The notes: generated by a model not told the origin, from the letters alone. DNA of 64,000 nucleotides from Candidatus Poribacteria bacterium (GCA_958295815.1 OY282374.1:3318856-3382855); one strand, 5' to 3'; numbered from the stretch's first letter, positions 8,581 through 18,738 are shown. Numbers and translations: made by a program.

Positions 8581-9747
8581 CAGTGTTTCCGGCACTAGCC
8601 ACAGGAAGATGCAGACCCCGATATAACCGATGCCCCCCAACGCGAAGCCAGAATAACTCAGCCCGAACAAATCCGCAAGATTACCGACGATAACCGGTCC
8701 TGCAGAACCTCCGAAATCTCCTGTGAGTCGCCACAAGCCTAAAAATTCCCCCGTCCCCTCGCGCGGCGCGAGGTCTGCTCCAAGCGTCATCATCGTCCCT
8801 GAAGCGACACCGTTACCCATCCTCATGAAAATCGCTGCAAGCAGTAACCATGTAAATGTACCGGTAAACGGCATCAACACCATTCCAGTAGCAAAAATGA
8901 AAACTCCGGGTACTGTCGCAAACCTACGACCGAATCGATCCATCATGTATCCAGCAATCGGGAACATCGACATATCTACCGCCGAGGAAATCATAACCAC
9001 TGACCGGACCTGCTGCGTTGTTAATCCAACTACCTCGTCGGCATAGAGTGGAATAATGATATTGCATCCGCGACGCAGGGTCTGTACACATACCTGTCCT
9101 ACTCCGGCAGTGGCGAGGAGTCGTGCGTGTTGACGCGAAATCTGGAGTAGATGCTTGAGATAGGGTAACTTCTTACCAGCGGTTTGGTTTATCGAAAGAC
9201 TTGATTTTGGGATGAAGAAGAGACAAAGGATGAAGTTTAACACTACGACACCAGCGAAGATAAAGAACGGGAGACGAAGGTTCACCCCAAGGAAAATCGA
9301 GCAAAACTGCCCCACGAAGGTCCCCATCCGATTTACACCGCCGAAGAGCGCAATTGCTCGTCCACGATTGGCGATCGGAATGACGTCTGTCATATAAGCG
9401 TGCCGAGCGAGCATCCACAATGCGTTTCCGATACCACCGACTAATTGGGCCCCGATGAGTTGAAAGAAACTCGTCGCTGTCCCCATACCAACGGTTGACA
9501 AGCCTATCATCACCAAACCCAGTAACATTGACGGTTTGCGACCGAGTCGCTCCACCAAAATACCCGCCGGGATATTTCCGAGTACACCGACAGCGAGAAC
9601 AATTGTTGTTAGTGTATAGGATAACTCAAACGATTTAACGTAAATTGAGAGCGTTGGTGAAACGAGACCTACACCTGTCGCCAACAGAAACGCTGGAATG
9701 TAGATAGGGAGGATCAACGAGATTCGGCTGAATTTGGGATTGTTCAA
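8569..9747 (-). CDS. major facilitator superfamily transporter
   Basis: Inner-membrane transporter of 392 residues with about 12 hydrophobic segments in two halves. The MFS loop 2-3 signature is visible as GILVERLGRKPSM near residue 65 and its second-half counterpart as GYMMDRFGRRFAT. It resembles drug/sugar-phosphate exporter-like MFS proteins of the YajR/MdtG kind, but the substrate cannot be read from sequence. The gene is alone on the minus strand, 50 bases after the DUF58 gene, and may be co-transcribed with it. Its 3' end shares a hairpin terminator with tRNA-Leu. Confidence 0.88.
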   Translation of the reverse strand: MNNPKFSRISLILPIYIPAFLLATGVGLVSPTLSIYVKSFELSYTLTTIVLAVGVLGNIPAGILVERLGRKPSMLLGLVMIGLSTVGMGTATSFFQLIGAQLVGGIGNALWMLARHAYMTDVIPIANRGRAIALFGGVNRMGTFVGQFCSIFLGVNLRLPFFIFAGVVVLNFILCLFFIPKSSLSINQTAGKKLPYLKHLLQISRQHARLLATAGVGQVCVQTLRRGCNIIIPLYADEVVGLTTQQVRSVVMISSAVDMSMFPIAGYMMDRFGRRFATVPGVFIFATGMVLMPFTGTFTWLLLAAIFMRMGNGVASGTMMTLGADLAPREGTGEFLGLWRLTGDFGGSAGPVIVGNLADLFGLSYSGFALGGIGYIGVCIFLWLVPETLKKE

Positions 9748-9797
9748 TTTTGGATGACTTTCAGAAGTGCTGGCTTTCTATATGTTGTTAAAGTGAG

Positions 9798-10697
9798 TTA
9801 TTGATTTCTCTGGATCAAACCAGTTCTGTGCAGATCCTGTAAAACAAAGGGTTCTACAGGCGTATTACTTTTCAGTTGGGCGTAGCCAATACCTTGGTCA
9901 ATACAGAAGCGTTGTAGGTCGTCACAGAAGGCTTGCTGTTGCGCCTGATATTGCGTCAGGGTTTCTGCATTAATTGCGATGGCTTTCGTTTCACCGGTTT
10001 CGACATCTTCTACCAGCCAATTGCTACCTGTAGTCGCGTTTGCCAAGTGAGTATGTGGGTCTATCTCTTCTGGACTCATCAGATGGATCGCTGTGAGCGA
10101 GAATCCGCGTCCTGTAAGTGATTTAAAACCTTCTGTATAACTATCCGGGTCCAAAAAATCCGAAAGGATGACAGCCATCCCAGGAGACCGCTGATACATA
10201 GGAAGTTGCTTGAGACATTCTGTTAACCGTGTGCGTCCATCTGCTGCAATTGCGGTGATTGCTTTTGTGAGTCGTGAGAATTGCGATTTTCCTGATGTAG
10301 GGGGCAGGGTTACTGAGAGGCGTTCAGCACAGGTGTAGACTGCGACGCTGTCGGCGTGTGCTAACGCTATATAACCGAGTGCGGCGGCAATTTGCTTTGC
10401 ACATGTTATTTTGGTGGGTGTGCCAAATTCCATAGATCGGCTGTTATCAAGAATAAGTGTAAGCGGGATATCTGCATCAGAGTGGTGGAGTTTGATAAAG
10501 AGTCGGTTCAGGCGTGCGTAGATGTTCCAATCGACATACCGTAGATCGTCACCAGGTTCATAAGCCCGATAATCAGCGAATTCCATACCTGAGCCGCGGT
10601 TGAGACTTCGCCGTTCACCTCTGAATTTTCCTCGAAACGAATGTTTCGCGTGAATGAAGAACGGATCAAGTTGTTTCAGGAATTGTGGTGTAAGCAT
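9798..10697 (-). CDS. DUF58 (von Willebrand A-like) protein
   Basis: About 299 residues. The N-terminal half carries the DUF58 core: RRSLNRGSGMEFADYRAYEPGDD, shortened here to its key parts G-x-G-x-E-F-x-x-R-x-Y-x-P-G-D-D, followed by R-x-I/V-D-W-x-x-x-A-R. A vWA-like metal site DNSRSM lies in the middle. Such proteins usually stand next to MoxR AAA ATPases; none is adjacent here. I chose ATG 10697 over TTG 10724 because the family begins near LTPQFLKQLDPF. Neither start has a good ribosome binding site. The role is unknown; in relatives it is linked to envelope or complex maturation. Confidence 0.82.
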   Translation of the reverse strand: MLTPQFLKQLDPFFIHAKHSFRGKFRGERRSLNRGSGMEFADYRAYEPGDDLRYVDWNIYARLNRLFIKLHHSDADIPLTLILDNSRSMEFGTPTKITCAKQIAAALGYIALAHADSVAVYTCAERLSVTLPPTSGKSQFSRLTKAITAIAADGRTRLTECLKQLPMYQRSPGMAVILSDFLDPDSYTEGFKSLTGRGFSLTAIHLMSPEEIDPHTHLANATTGSNWLVEDVETGETKAIAINAETLTQYQAQQQAFCDDLQRFCIDQGIGYAQLKSNTPVEPFVLQDLHRTGLIQRNQ

Positions 10698-11021
10698 TGT
10701 TGAAGTAGATTTTTGAAGGGGCAAACAGGTGCGTCTGGGACTGTTGAGTTTCTCGTGCCTTAATTAGAGAGACTGTGTAGGCGAAATCTGCGGAGTGTGA
10801 CGCATAGTAAATCCGCAAGTTATTGGGAACAAACATTGCGATTGTGTGTATATAGTAGAACCTGAGTACTTAAAACCCTGTAAACAGGCGGAGTTTTGCT
10901 GCTTTACCGGCGAGAAGATGTTCATTTTCGCACCTGTAGTTCGTTGAAATATCTACATATTTTGACGATTTATTATATTAGCATAAGTCCTAAGAAAAGA
11001 CAAGAATTTTTCATATTTAAT
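10698..11021. other. non-coding stretch before the tRNA operon
   Basis: No open reading frame of credible composition on either strand. It contains a short palindrome CCTGTAAACAGG near 10880 and AT-rich DNA from 10960 that leads into the tRNA promoter. It probably also holds the unseen promoter of the minus-strand DUF58 gene. Confidence 0.5.
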
Positions 11022-11050
11022 TTGACAGACGCAAAAAAATGATGTATAAT
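11022..11050 (+). promoter_or_regulatory. consensus promoter of the tRNA operon
   Basis: TTGACA (11022-11027), exactly 17 bases, then TATAAT (11045-11050): a full match to the sigma70 consensus. It lies about 100 bases ahead of tRNA-Pro and drives the five-tRNA transcript that ends near 11996. Confidence 0.85.
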
Positions 11051-11153
11051 TTAACACAGGAAAAGATAAACAGCGTGACTTACAAGCGCGTCTGACATCC
11101 GCAATCGGGTATCATGTTTTTCTTGCTTGTGAGTGTGGACTGTAGATAAATTT

Positions 11154-11229
<76 letters not shown>

Positions 11230-11257
11230 TCAAAACAGAATAAGATTTTTAACGCAA

Positions 11258-11331
<74 letters not shown>

Positions 11332-11366
11332 CTTTTCATACACAGTTAAAGGTAGAGTCAAAGTGT

Positions 11367-11439
11367 GGTGGATGTAGCTCAGGGGTAGAGCACTTGACTG
11401 TGGATCAAGTGGTCGTGGGTTCAAATCCCATCATCCACC
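11367..11439 (+). tRNA. tRNA-His(GTG)
   Basis: Acceptor GTGGATG pairs with CATCCAC. The base before it is G and the discriminator is C, the extra G-1:C73 pair required for histidine identity. Anticodon stem CTTGA/TCAAG, loop CTGTGGA with GTG. Confidence 0.95.
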
Positions 11440-11452
11440 TTTATTCGTATCC

Positions 11453-11481
11453 GGGGTTCCTGCCCGTTGCTGGGAAGGGCG
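11453..11481. repeat. 29-nt repeated element, copy 1 (within tRNA operon)
   Basis: The stretch around GTTGCTGGGAAGGG closely resembles 18680-18707 (GTTACTGGGAAGGG) ahead of pdxA. Both copies can form a small CC(C)G..CTGG(G) hairpin followed by GGGAAGGG. It lies in the 185-base gap between tRNA-His and tRNA-Lys. The function is unknown. Confidence 0.5.
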
Positions 11482-11508
11482 TTCGGTTGGGTGCGGACAT
11501 CAAGAGAA

Positions 11509-11537
11509 GTTGAAAGTTCGGTTCCTTCACGGCACAT
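11509..11537 (+). pseudogene. remnant of the 3' end of a tRNA-Lys
   Basis: 29 bases match the last 29 of the downstream tRNA-Lys region (11669-11697 plus one base) with three differences. It includes the T arm GTTCGGTTCC and an acceptor-like ACGGCAC. The 5' half is not recognisable, so this is a decayed duplicate rather than a gene. Confidence 0.6.
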
Positions 11538-11624
11538 CGCTAATGTAGGGCAACGGACCAAGCGCACCGTCGTTAAGAGTATGTGCACATAGAATGTGTC
11601 TCCGTCGTGAGGACGAAAGCGGAC

Positions 11625-11697
11625 GCGCCGTTAGCTCAATTGGCAGAGCATCTGACTCTTAATCAGGCGGTTGAAGGTTCGATTCCTTCACGGCGCA
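11625..11697 (+). tRNA. tRNA-Lys(CTT)
   Basis: Acceptor GCGCCGT pairs with ACGGCGC, discriminator A. D arm GCTC/GAGC, anticodon stem TCTGA/TCAGG, loop CTCTTAA with anticodon CTT, T arm GAAGG/CCTTC. Fourth gene of the tRNA operon. Confidence 0.95.
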
Positions 11698-11719
11698 TTG
11701 TTTATAATATAGGACGTTC

Positions 11720-11804
11720 GGGCGGGTGCTGGAATTGGTAGACAGGATAGACTTAGGATCTATTGGGGTTACGCCTCGTGAGGGTTCAAGTCCCTCCTCG
11801 CCCA
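11720..11804 (+). tRNA. tRNA-Leu(TAG)
   Basis: Class II tRNA with acceptor GGGCGGG pairing with CTCGCCC (one G-U), anticodon loop with TAG between ATAGA and TCTAT, a long variable arm and T loop GGTTCAAGTCC. Last gene of the tRNA operon. Confidence 0.95.
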
Positions 11805-11964
11805 TAGTCGCAAGTTTTTGGTCAGTTTATAGCAGGACGGTATTTCTAAGGCAACAGTTCTCTTTTAAATTCCGCTTTTTGAATTTGATAACGCTTAATA
11901 ATCGCCGCTTTTTATTGAGTATCGTCAGATTTTTTTACTATTAGCCCTAAATGTGGGTTCCTCT

Positions 11965-11996
11965 AATAAAGCACCTATTTTGCGAGGTGTTTTATT
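11965..11996 (+). terminator. probable terminator of the tRNA operon
   Basis: Stem CACCT / AGGTG extended by AATAAA / TTTTATT, loop of about nine bases, with the T-rich arm serving as the U-tract. It lies 160 bases after the last tRNA and ahead of tig. Confidence 0.6.
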
Positions 11997-12058
11997 CATG
12001 TTTTGGCAAGATGGGATTGAGAGTAAACTGTCATTTATTTAAAGTATCCGGGCTTTGA

Positions 12059-13387
12059 ATGCTCGGCATGAGGGCAAAAGACTTGAAAGTTCAAATTGAA
12101 AGGTTAGATGCCACACAAGTTCGTCTGGACATAGAAGTTCCTTCTGAAGATGTTAACGCAGCGTTAGCGGAAACTTATGAGTCGTTGCGTTCACAAGTCT
12201 CTATTCCAGGTTTTCGCAAAGGGCGTGTCCCTGTAGCAATCCTTAAATCTCGATTTCCCGAGTACGTTAGCACCGAAGCTGTCCGCTATCTCGTCGCTCC
12301 TGCTTACGAAGAAGCACTTAGTAGAGAGAGACTGAATCCGCTTTCACAGCCTATTTTTCACCCGCCTCTTGATGAATTAGAAGTTAAAGAGAATGAGCCT
12401 CTCTCCTTCTCAACTACAGTAGATATCCGTCCCAGTATCAGTCTCCCGAATTACGAGGAACTTGAGACCGACAAAAATCCCGTTGATGTGCCGCGCGAAG
12501 ATGTTGATACCTATATTACGCGGCTACAGGAACAATCCGCGACTTACGAACCACTTGATACCGAACGTCCAGTGCAAGAGAAAGACTGTGTTCGCGTAGA
12601 TTGGGAATGCTTACTCGACGGTGGACGCATTGACACCGAATCTCGACAAGATGTTGATATAGAACTCGGCGTCGGGGCAATACACGAGCAAATCGAACAG
12701 GCGTTGCTTGGAATGCAAATTGGGGATACGAAAACTGTGGATATTGAATTTCCAGAGGAGCACAACGCCCCTGAGTTGGCTGGAAAATCAGCACAATATG
12801 AAATTACATTGCACGCCATTACCGAAAAGCAACTCCCTGTTTTAGATGATGAGTTTGCAAAAGATCTCGGATATGAAAGTTTCTCTCAGCTTCATGGATT
12901 AATATGGAACAATCTTGTTGAGGAGGAGAAAAGCCTACACGTCGACAAGCAGAAGGCAGAATTATTGGCACAGCTCATTGAAAAAATCGATATTGCTATT
13001 CCGGATCCATTAGTGGATCAGTATGTACAACAGACGCTTCAGAACGTCACACGGCAGTTGGAAAATGAACATAGAACTCCTGAAGAGGCTGGCATTGACC
13101 TGGATGCGCTGCCGGTTGAATTGCGGAATGATGTGATTCAACAAACAAAACAGTCATGGATTTTCGAGACTATAGCCGAGAAGGAAGGCATTTCTGTATC
13201 CGACGATGAACTGGAGTCTGAGATTCGGCGCGCCGCCGAACAACAAAATCGCGACGCTCAAAAATATGCTGCACTCCTCAAATCGAGTAATCGATTGGAG
13301 GATTTCCGTGGGCAGCTGCAACACGAAAAAATCTATCAATTCTTGATTCAGCGTGCATCTGCCAAACAGTCGCTTATAATTACCTGA
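12059..13387 (+). CDS. tig: trigger factor
   Basis: Ribosome-bound chaperone and peptidyl-prolyl isomerase that meets nascent chains. The N-terminal ribosome-docking signature is GFRKGRVPVAIL near residue 52. The FKBP-like domain spans about 155-245 (VRVDWECLLDGG onward) and the helical chaperone arms follow to residue 442. The length is typical (430-450). Two starts are possible, ATG 12059 or ATG 12068 (MRAKDLKVQIE, closer to the family start); neither has a clear ribosome binding site. It heads the classic tig-clpP-clpX-lon order. Confidence 0.95.
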   Translation: MLGMRAKDLKVQIERLDATQVRLDIEVPSEDVNAALAETYESLRSQVSIPGFRKGRVPVAILKSRFPEYVSTEAVRYLVAPAYEEALSRERLNPLSQPIFHPPLDELEVKENEPLSFSTTVDIRPSISLPNYEELETDKNPVDVPREDVDTYITRLQEQSATYEPLDTERPVQEKDCVRVDWECLLDGGRIDTESRQDVDIELGVGAIHEQIEQALLGMQIGDTKTVDIEFPEEHNAPELAGKSAQYEITLHAITEKQLPVLDDEFAKDLGYESFSQLHGLIWNNLVEEEKSLHVDKQKAELLAQLIEKIDIAIPDPLVDQYVQQTLQNVTRQLENEHRTPEEAGIDLDALPVELRNDVIQQTKQSWIFETIAEKEGISVSDDELESEIRRAAEQQNRDAQKYAALLKSSNRLEDFRGQLQHEKIYQFLIQRASAKQSLIIT

Positions 13388-13442
13388 ACACCTTCAGTAA
13401 TCTTAATTCGCTGATCAAGAACTATCGTAGCAAGACAAAAAT

Positions 13443-14036
13443 ATGAATCTGATACCTGTCGTCGTTGAACAGACAAGCCGAGGTGAACGGTCATACGATA
13501 TCTATTCTCGCCTGCTTGAAGACCGTATTATCATGATTGGGACCGCCATTGATGATGATGCCGTTGCAAACATCGTAACAGCACAGATGCTTTTCCTTGA
13601 GGGGAAAGATCCGGATGCTGACATTGTCCTCTATATTAACACACCTGGCGGTTCTGTTTCCGCCGGTTTGGCAATCTATGATACGATGCAGTACATCAAG
13701 GCAGATGTGCAAACTTGGTGTTTGGGTAGAGCGTATAGTATGGGTGCTATCTTACTCGCCGCGGGTGCTCCCGGCAAACGCTACGCGCTACCGCACGCGA
13801 AGGCGCTCATTCATCAGCCAATGGCAAGTGGCATTGGCGGGCAAGCTTCAGATATCAGTATCCATGCCAGCGAAATTTTACACGAACGTGATCGACTTTA
13901 CGCCATATTAGCGAAACATACTGGTCAGGACGTTGAAAAAATAGCTGCTGATGCCGACAGAGATTTTTACATGACTGCGGAGCGTGCTCTTGAGTACGGC
14001 TTGGTTGACCAGGTTGTTTCTCAACGTGCTACATAG
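13443..14036 (+). CDS. clpP: ATP-dependent Clp protease proteolytic subunit
   Basis: Serine peptidase that forms the 14-subunit chamber of ClpXP/ClpAP. The triad is S99 in [15 protein letters not shown]124 in IHQPMASG and D174 in DRDFYM. The usual GxAASMGA is GRAYSMGA here, a conservative change next to the serine. The oxyanion-region motif [10 protein letters not shown] is intact. The length of 197 residues is standard, with a short N-terminal extension ([16 protein letters not shown]) that matches the processed start of the family. It lies 55 bases after tig and is followed by clpX. Confidence 0.96.
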   Translation: MNLIPVVVEQTSRGERSYDIYSRLLEDRIIMIGTAIDDDAVANIVTAQMLFLEGKDPDADIVLYINTPGGSVSAGLAIYDTMQYIKADVQTWCLGRAYSMGAILLAAGAPGKRYALPHAKALIHQPMASGIGGQASDISIHASEILHERDRLYAILAKHTGQDVEKIAADADRDFYMTAERALEYGLVDQVVSQRAT

Positions 14037-14171
14037 TGGTGTTAATCATAATTCGCGCACGCTTTCAGTTTTTGAGCCTACTCATGAAAGGTCTCAACGA
14101 AATTTGTACAGGTATCGCAATTACATAAGCCCTATGTCATATTAGGCATCGATGAGAGAGGAGAAATCTGT

Positions 14172-15671
14172 ATGTCACAATCCATCCATCGTGAGTTATT
14201 CTGTTCTTTCTGCCAACGGGATAGTACACAAGTGCGGCGCCTTCTTCAAGGCAGAGAGGCAAATATTTGCGTTGAATGTATTGTCCGGTTGTCAGCGTCC
14301 ACGACGGAAGACGCTGCTTGCGCATTTTGTAGGCGCGATAATACACAGGTCGAAAGACTCTTTAATGGCGTTGATGCGAATATCTGTGAGAAATGTCTTG
14401 CTGAGTGTATTGGTGTTTGTAACGACATTCTCGCTCACCAGCCAGATGGCAGTTTTGATGTGTCGATGCCTGAAGATTCACAAGAACATGACGAGGGTGG
14501 CAGTAAGCAACGTTCACAAGCAAAGGGTAGACAGGATGAGGATCCTGCAAGCGCAACGCACTCTCAAACACATGCTCAACAAGAGGCACTCGAAAGACCG
14601 CCTTCACCTCAAGAAATAAAAGCAAAACTTGATGAATATGTAATAGGTCAAGAAGAAGCAAAAAAGAGTTTATCTGTTGCTGTTTACAACCACTATAAAC
14701 GTCTACACCACGGTGAGACCACAGATGAGGTTGAATTAGACAAAAGCAATATCTTACTCATAGGTCCAACAGGTACAGGAAAAACGCTGCTCGCTGAAAC
14801 GCTCGCTAAGGTTTTAGATGTTCCGTTCGCTATTACGGATGCGACCACATTGACTGAAGCTGGCTATGTTGGTGAGGATGTTGAAAATATCATTTTAAAA
14901 TTGGTGCAAGCGGCGGATGGCGATGTGGCGCGCGCCGAAACAGGCATCATCTATATTGATGAAATTGATAAGATTACACGTAAATCCGAGAACCCATCGA
15001 TTACCCGTGATGTTTCTGGTGAAGGGGTTCAGCAGGCGTTGCTTAAGATTCTTGAAGGAACAACAGCGAATGTTCCGCCACGTGGTGGTAGGAAACACCC
15101 GCACCAAGAGATGATCGAGGTGAATACCAACAAAGTCTTGTTTATCTGCGGTGGGACCTTTATCGGGTTAGAAAAAGCAATTAAGGATAGGCTCGGAAAA
15201 CAGAGTATCGGCTTCGGTACTGCTATCCAATCCAAGAGTGAGACAAAAATTCATGAGATCCTTGTACAGGTAACACCGAAAGATCTCATTAAATACGGTT
15301 TTATACCAGAGTTAATTGGGCGACTCCCAATTGTCACGACCCTCCATGAGTTAGATGCCTCGGCGTTAATTCGGATTCTAACTGAGCCGAAGAATGCGCT
15401 TGTGAAGCAATATAATCATCTTTTGGCTTACGAGGGTGTGCAATTCCATGTTACCGATGCTGCGTTAACCGCTATCGCAGATGAGGTGATTGAACGAGAG
15501 ACAGGTGCGCGCGGATTGAGAGCCATTTTTGAAAAGATTATGCTTGATACGCTCTATCAACTCCCTTCGCTTGAAGATGTTGAGGCGTGTCATATTACCG
15601 AAGACGCTGTGCGCAAGAATGAACAACCGCAACTAATCTACAGAAAATCCGAAGAACTTAAAACTGCATAA
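14172..15671 (+). CDS. clpX: ClpX unfoldase with duplicated zinc-binding domain
   Basis: AAA+ unfoldase that feeds ClpP. Walker A GPTGTGKT is at 198-205, Walker B is IIYIDEIDK, the pore loop is GYVG, and an IGF loop (SIGFGTAIQ) for docking to ClpP is present. The N-terminus is unusual. It has two consecutive C4 zinc modules, C11/C14/C33/C36 and C50/C53/C72/C75, with the same C-x2-C-x18-C-x2-C spacing and 16 identical residues of 27. Normal ClpX has one. A polar, low-complexity linker (about 90-145) joins them to the ATPase. Total length is 499 against the usual 410-430. Confidence 0.95.
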   Translation: MSQSIHRELFCSFCQRDSTQVRRLLQGREANICVECIVRLSASTTEDAACAFCRRDNTQVERLFNGVDANICEKCLAECIGVCNDILAHQPDGSFDVSMPEDSQEHDEGGSKQRSQAKGRQDEDPASATHSQTHAQQEALERPPSPQEIKAKLDEYVIGQEEAKKSLSVAVYNHYKRLHHGETTDEVELDKSNILLIGPTGTGKTLLAETLAKVLDVPFAITDATTLTEAGYVGEDVENIILKLVQAADGDVARAETGIIYIDEIDKITRKSENPSITRDVSGEGVQQALLKILEGTTANVPPRGGRKHPHQEMIEVNTNKVLFICGGTFIGLEKAIKDRLGKQSIGFGTAIQSKSETKIHEILVQVTPKDLIKYGFIPELIGRLPIVTTLHELDASALIRILTEPKNALVKQYNHLLAYEGVQFHVTDAALTAIADEVIERETGARGLRAIFEKIMLDTLYQLPSLEDVEACHITEDAVRKNEQPQLIYRKSEELKTA

Positions 15672-15855
15672 TTATAGTCCTTGTGGACAAGCCGCTTTGC
15701 CGTTTTGGCAAAACTAATAGTATCTCATTCTTAGATAGAAAGTGCCATAAGCATTTCCTTTAGAGCGTACTTTGCGAGCCCAGTAAATGCGGACTTTAAG
15801 GACGCACTGATGTCTAAAAAATGCTGGGATTAAACCCCGCACTAGGATAAAAATC

Positions 15856-18297
15856 ATGAACTCGACAGCAACGAAAGAATATGAAACGGTAAGTCTGCCC
15901 GTTATCTATTTGCCTCCGGATTTTGACACTATTTTTCCGAGGACGAAATCTCTTTTAAATGTTGCCCGCAAAATGGGAGTTGCGGCGACGCATGCTGCGC
16001 TCCGTTCAAAGCGGCACATACTCCTGCTTTACCAGAAAGTGGAGTTGGATGAATCGGAAGAAGTGGGTCCCGAACATCTCCACACTGTTGGTGCTGTTGC
16101 AAATATCATCGAGTCTTATGAACCTGGCGACGGGACTATCCGTATTGCTATTGCAGCTGAGCAACGCGCAATCGTCCTCCGCTATACCAAATCCGAAGAC
16201 TTTTTGAAAGCGGACGTACAGATTGTTCATGAGGAAATAGGCTTGGCAAGTACCGCCGAACCGCTCATGAAAGATGCTCGGAAACTTTTCAGTAGTTACG
16301 CTAAAGCTCGACAGAAAGACCAAGGACAAGGCTCACAATCCAATGCCTTAACCTCAGAAGAGGTCAAACGTTCTATTACGGAACAAGAAGAGCCGGGACA
16401 CCTGGCTGATACGATCGCTGGGTTTCTCAATCTCACACCACCGGAACGTCAAGAGGTCATTGATGAGTTGAATCCTATTAAGCGGCTCCAACTTATCATC
16501 CAGTTCTTGAAAGATGCATCAGAGCGGAATGAGTTACGTGATGACATTCACAATCAAGTTCGTGAATCTATTCAGAAGACGCATCGCGAATTTTACCTGC
16601 AGGAACAGATGAAAGTCATACAGAAGGAGCTGGGTCGTGATGACATTGCTGAGGTTGATGAGCTGCGAGAGCAGGTGAAAGAAGCTGGCATGTCCGAAGA
16701 AGCCGAAGAAAAGGCACTTAAAGAACTTGACCGTCTTTCACAGATTCCACCACAATCTGCTGAATCCGGAGTTATTCGTACCTACGTAGATTGGATTCTC
16801 GCGCTCCCGTGGAAGGAAAGCACGGAGCATCAAATCCATCTGCCTGAAGCGGAACGGATCCTCGACGAGGACCATTATGGCTTGGAGAAACCGAAAGAGA
16901 ATGTGCTTGAATATCTCGCCGTTTTACAGCTCGTCAAACACCTAAAAGGACCTATCATCTGTCTCGTCGGTCCCCCAGGCGTTGGAAAAACTTCGCTCGG
17001 TAAATCAGTTGCTCGTGCCACCGGTAGGAAGTTCGTTAGAATGTCACTCGGTGGTGTGCGAGATGAAGCTGAAATTCGTGGGCACAGACGCACCTATATC
17101 GGTGCGATCCCAGGTCGAATTATCCAAGGACTCCGGGATGTCAAGTCAAAAAATCCGTTGTTTCTACTTGATGAGATTGATAAACTAAGTTCAGATTTTC
17201 GCGGGGACCCCGCGTCAGCTCTCCTTGAAGTCCTTGATCCGGAACAGAACGCGACCTTCCGAGACCACTACATGGATATAGCGTTTGACCTCTCTGATGT
17301 GATGTTTATCACAACCGCTAACACGCGTGTCACAATTCCGCCGCCGCTCCAGGATCGGATGGAAATCATTGAATTGCCGGGTTACACCGATTTCGAGAAG
17401 CATAATATTGCTACCTTCACACCCAATGGGTTGATTCCCAAACAGCTTGAGCGTCACGGTCTGTCATCTGATAATATTACCTTCACCGATGAAGCACTCT
17501 TTGAGATGATTCACAAATATACACGCGAAGCTGGGGTCCGAAGTCTCGAACGGACAATCACGACTGTCATGCGAAAGGTGGCGAGAGAAATTGTCACTGA
17601 AGAGAAGCCTGACCTCAATATCGAGATAACGTCAGCGAATTTGAGCGATTATCTTGGTCCGGCTAAATGGACGCGCACGAAAGCTGAGGAAAGCGATGAA
17701 ATCGGTGTTGCTACAGGACTGGTATGGACGCAGATTGGCGGCGATATCGTTTCTGTTGAAGCAACAACAATGCCCGGTGAAGGTAAACTCAATATGACGG
17801 GGCAACTTCAGGAAGTGATGCGCGAATCTGTCCAAACTGCTGTCGCCTACATTCGATCCCGCGCGGAATCTTTTGGACTCTCTGAAAAGCAGTTTGAGAA
17901 ACAGGATATTCATATCCACATCCCAGAGGGAGCGGTTCCGAAAGATGGTCCCTCGGCGGGTATCACTGTCGCTACTGCTATCCTTTCTACGTTAACAGGA
18001 AAGTCTGTCCGAAAAGATGTCGCTATGACAGGTGAGATTACGCTTCGTGGCAAAGTATTACCGATCGGTGGCTTAAAGGAAAAGGCTCTTGCCGCTTACC
18101 GCAACGGTATTTTCGACCTAATCATCCCCGGAGATAACGAAAAAGATGAGGTTGACATCCCGACCGAGATTCGGGAGGGTATCCGTTTCCACAAGGTCAA
18201 CGATATGACACAGGTGTTGGAACAGGCACTTAGGGAACCCATTGTAGAATCCGACGTTTCCGTGGAAATGCCAGTTGCTTCCCAACCTTCCGTGTAA
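15856..18297 (+). CDS. lon: Lon protease (LonA)
   Basis: ATP-dependent cytoplasmic protease for damaged and regulatory proteins. The LonN substrate-binding domain covers about 13-210 (LPVIYLPPD start), then a helical segment, the AAA+ module with [13 protein letters not shown] near residue 372 and [10 protein letters not shown], and the protease domain with catalytic S700 in PKDGPSAG and K743 in [10 protein letters not shown]. The S-to-K spacing of 43 equals that of E. coli Lon. The length of 813 residues is typical. It follows clpX by 184 bases that hold no gene. Confidence 0.97.
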   Translation: MNSTATKEYETVSLPVIYLPPDFDTIFPRTKSLLNVARKMGVAATHAALRSKRHILLLYQKVELDESEEVGPEHLHTVGAVANIIESYEPGDGTIRIAIAAEQRAIVLRYTKSEDFLKADVQIVHEEIGLASTAEPLMKDARKLFSSYAKARQKDQGQGSQSNALTSEEVKRSITEQEEPGHLADTIAGFLNLTPPERQEVIDELNPIKRLQLIIQFLKDASERNELRDDIHNQVRESIQKTHREFYLQEQMKVIQKELGRDDIAEVDELREQVKEAGMSEEAEEKALKELDRLSQIPPQSAESGVIRTYVDWILALPWKESTEHQIHLPEAERILDEDHYGLEKPKENVLEYLAVLQLVKHLKGPIICLVGPPGVGKTSLGKSVARATGRKFVRMSLGGVRDEAEIRGHRRTYIGAIPGRIIQGLRDVKSKNPLFLLDEIDKLSSDFRGDPASALLEVLDPEQNATFRDHYMDIAFDLSDVMFITTANTRVTIPPPLQDRMEIIELPGYTDFEKHNIATFTPNGLIPKQLERHGLSSDNITFTDEALFEMIHKYTREAGVRSLERTITTVMRKVAREIVTEEKPDLNIEITSANLSDYLGPAKWTRTKAEESDEIGVATGLVWTQIGGDIVSVEATTMPGEGKLNMTGQLQEVMRESVQTAVAYIRSRAESFGLSEKQFEKQDIHIHIPEGAVPKDGPSAGITVATAILSTLTGKSVRKDVAMTGEITLRGKVLPIGGLKEKALAAYRNGIFDLIIPGDNEKDEVDIPTEIREGIRFHKVNDMTQVLEQALREPIVESDVSVEMPVASQPSV

Positions 18298-18324
18298 TGG
18301 TAGTCGAGGGAATGGTGGTCGGCT

Positions 18325-18358
18325 GTCGGTAGAGCATGTTGCAGGTGAGAACGTTTGC
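18325..18358. repeat. 34-nt repeated element, copy 1 (after lon)
   Basis: The segment from GTCGGTAGAG to AACGTTTGC matches 29375-29408 at 26 of 34 positions by hand alignment. Both copies lie in short intergenic gaps. It may be a remnant of a dispersed repeat family. Confidence 0.45.
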
Positions 18359-18396
18359 AACCCCACAACGAGTGATCGAAAACCGATATTAAAAAA

Positions 18397-18657
18397 ATGC
18401 GATTGGATAAATTTCTACAGATCAGCCGTCTTGTAAAGCGACGGTCGATTGCAAATACGCTCTGTAGTAGAGGGTCAGTCAGCGTCAATGGACACGTCGC
18501 AAAAGCAGGGAAAACGCTCGCTGTCGGTGATGTTGTCCGTATGCCTCATCCGGATGGAGAGGAAGCTGCTGAACCTGAATATGAGATCCTTGAACTACCT
18601 TCTGGGAACGTCTCACGTGCCCGTGCTACAACACTCTATCGTCAATTAAACCCGTAG
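18397..18657 (+). CDS. S4-domain RNA-binding protein (RqcP/YabO-HslR type)
   Basis: Single S4 domain of 86 residues: MRLDKFLQISRLVKRRS, CSRGSVSVNG and AKAGKTLAVGDVV are the three S4 strands and helices. RqcP-like proteins bind the 50S-tRNA complex and help RqcH add C-terminal alanine tails to stalled chains; HslR of E. coli acts similarly. It lies directly behind lon, which fits a shared role in rescue and disposal of aborted proteins. No clear ribosome binding site is seen. The symbol is left blank because RqcP and HslR cannot be separated by eye. Confidence 0.8.
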   Translation: MRLDKFLQISRLVKRRSIANTLCSRGSVSVNGHVAKAGKTLAVGDVVRMPHPDGEEAAEPEYEILELPSGNVSRARATTLYRQLNP

Positions 18658-18663
18658 CCTCTA

Positions 18664-18726
18664 TCTCTTGATCGAGGTCGGGTCCCCGCCGGTTACTGGG
18701 AAGGGGCATCTCATTCGATCAAGGGA
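18664..18726 (+). promoter_or_regulatory. structured leader (long hairpin) ahead of pdxA, with repeat copy 2
   Basis: Arms 18664-18675 and 18715-18726 pair over 12 positions (core CTTGATCGA/TCGATCAAG, one G-U). They enclose the 28-base element at 18680-18707 that is shared with the tRNA operon. The hairpin ends 12 bases before the pdxA start, so it would lie close to the ribosome binding site. It could control pdxA translation or end the S4 gene transcript; there is no U-run. Confidence 0.45.
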
Positions 18727-18738
18727 GAGAAACGTGAA

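Noticed and set aside
8433..8693. ORF of 86 residues over tRNA-Leu(CAG)
   Set aside because: It is the translated tRNA gene and terminator. A similar MLELVD start appears over the other tRNA-Leu at 11726, which confirms an artefact.
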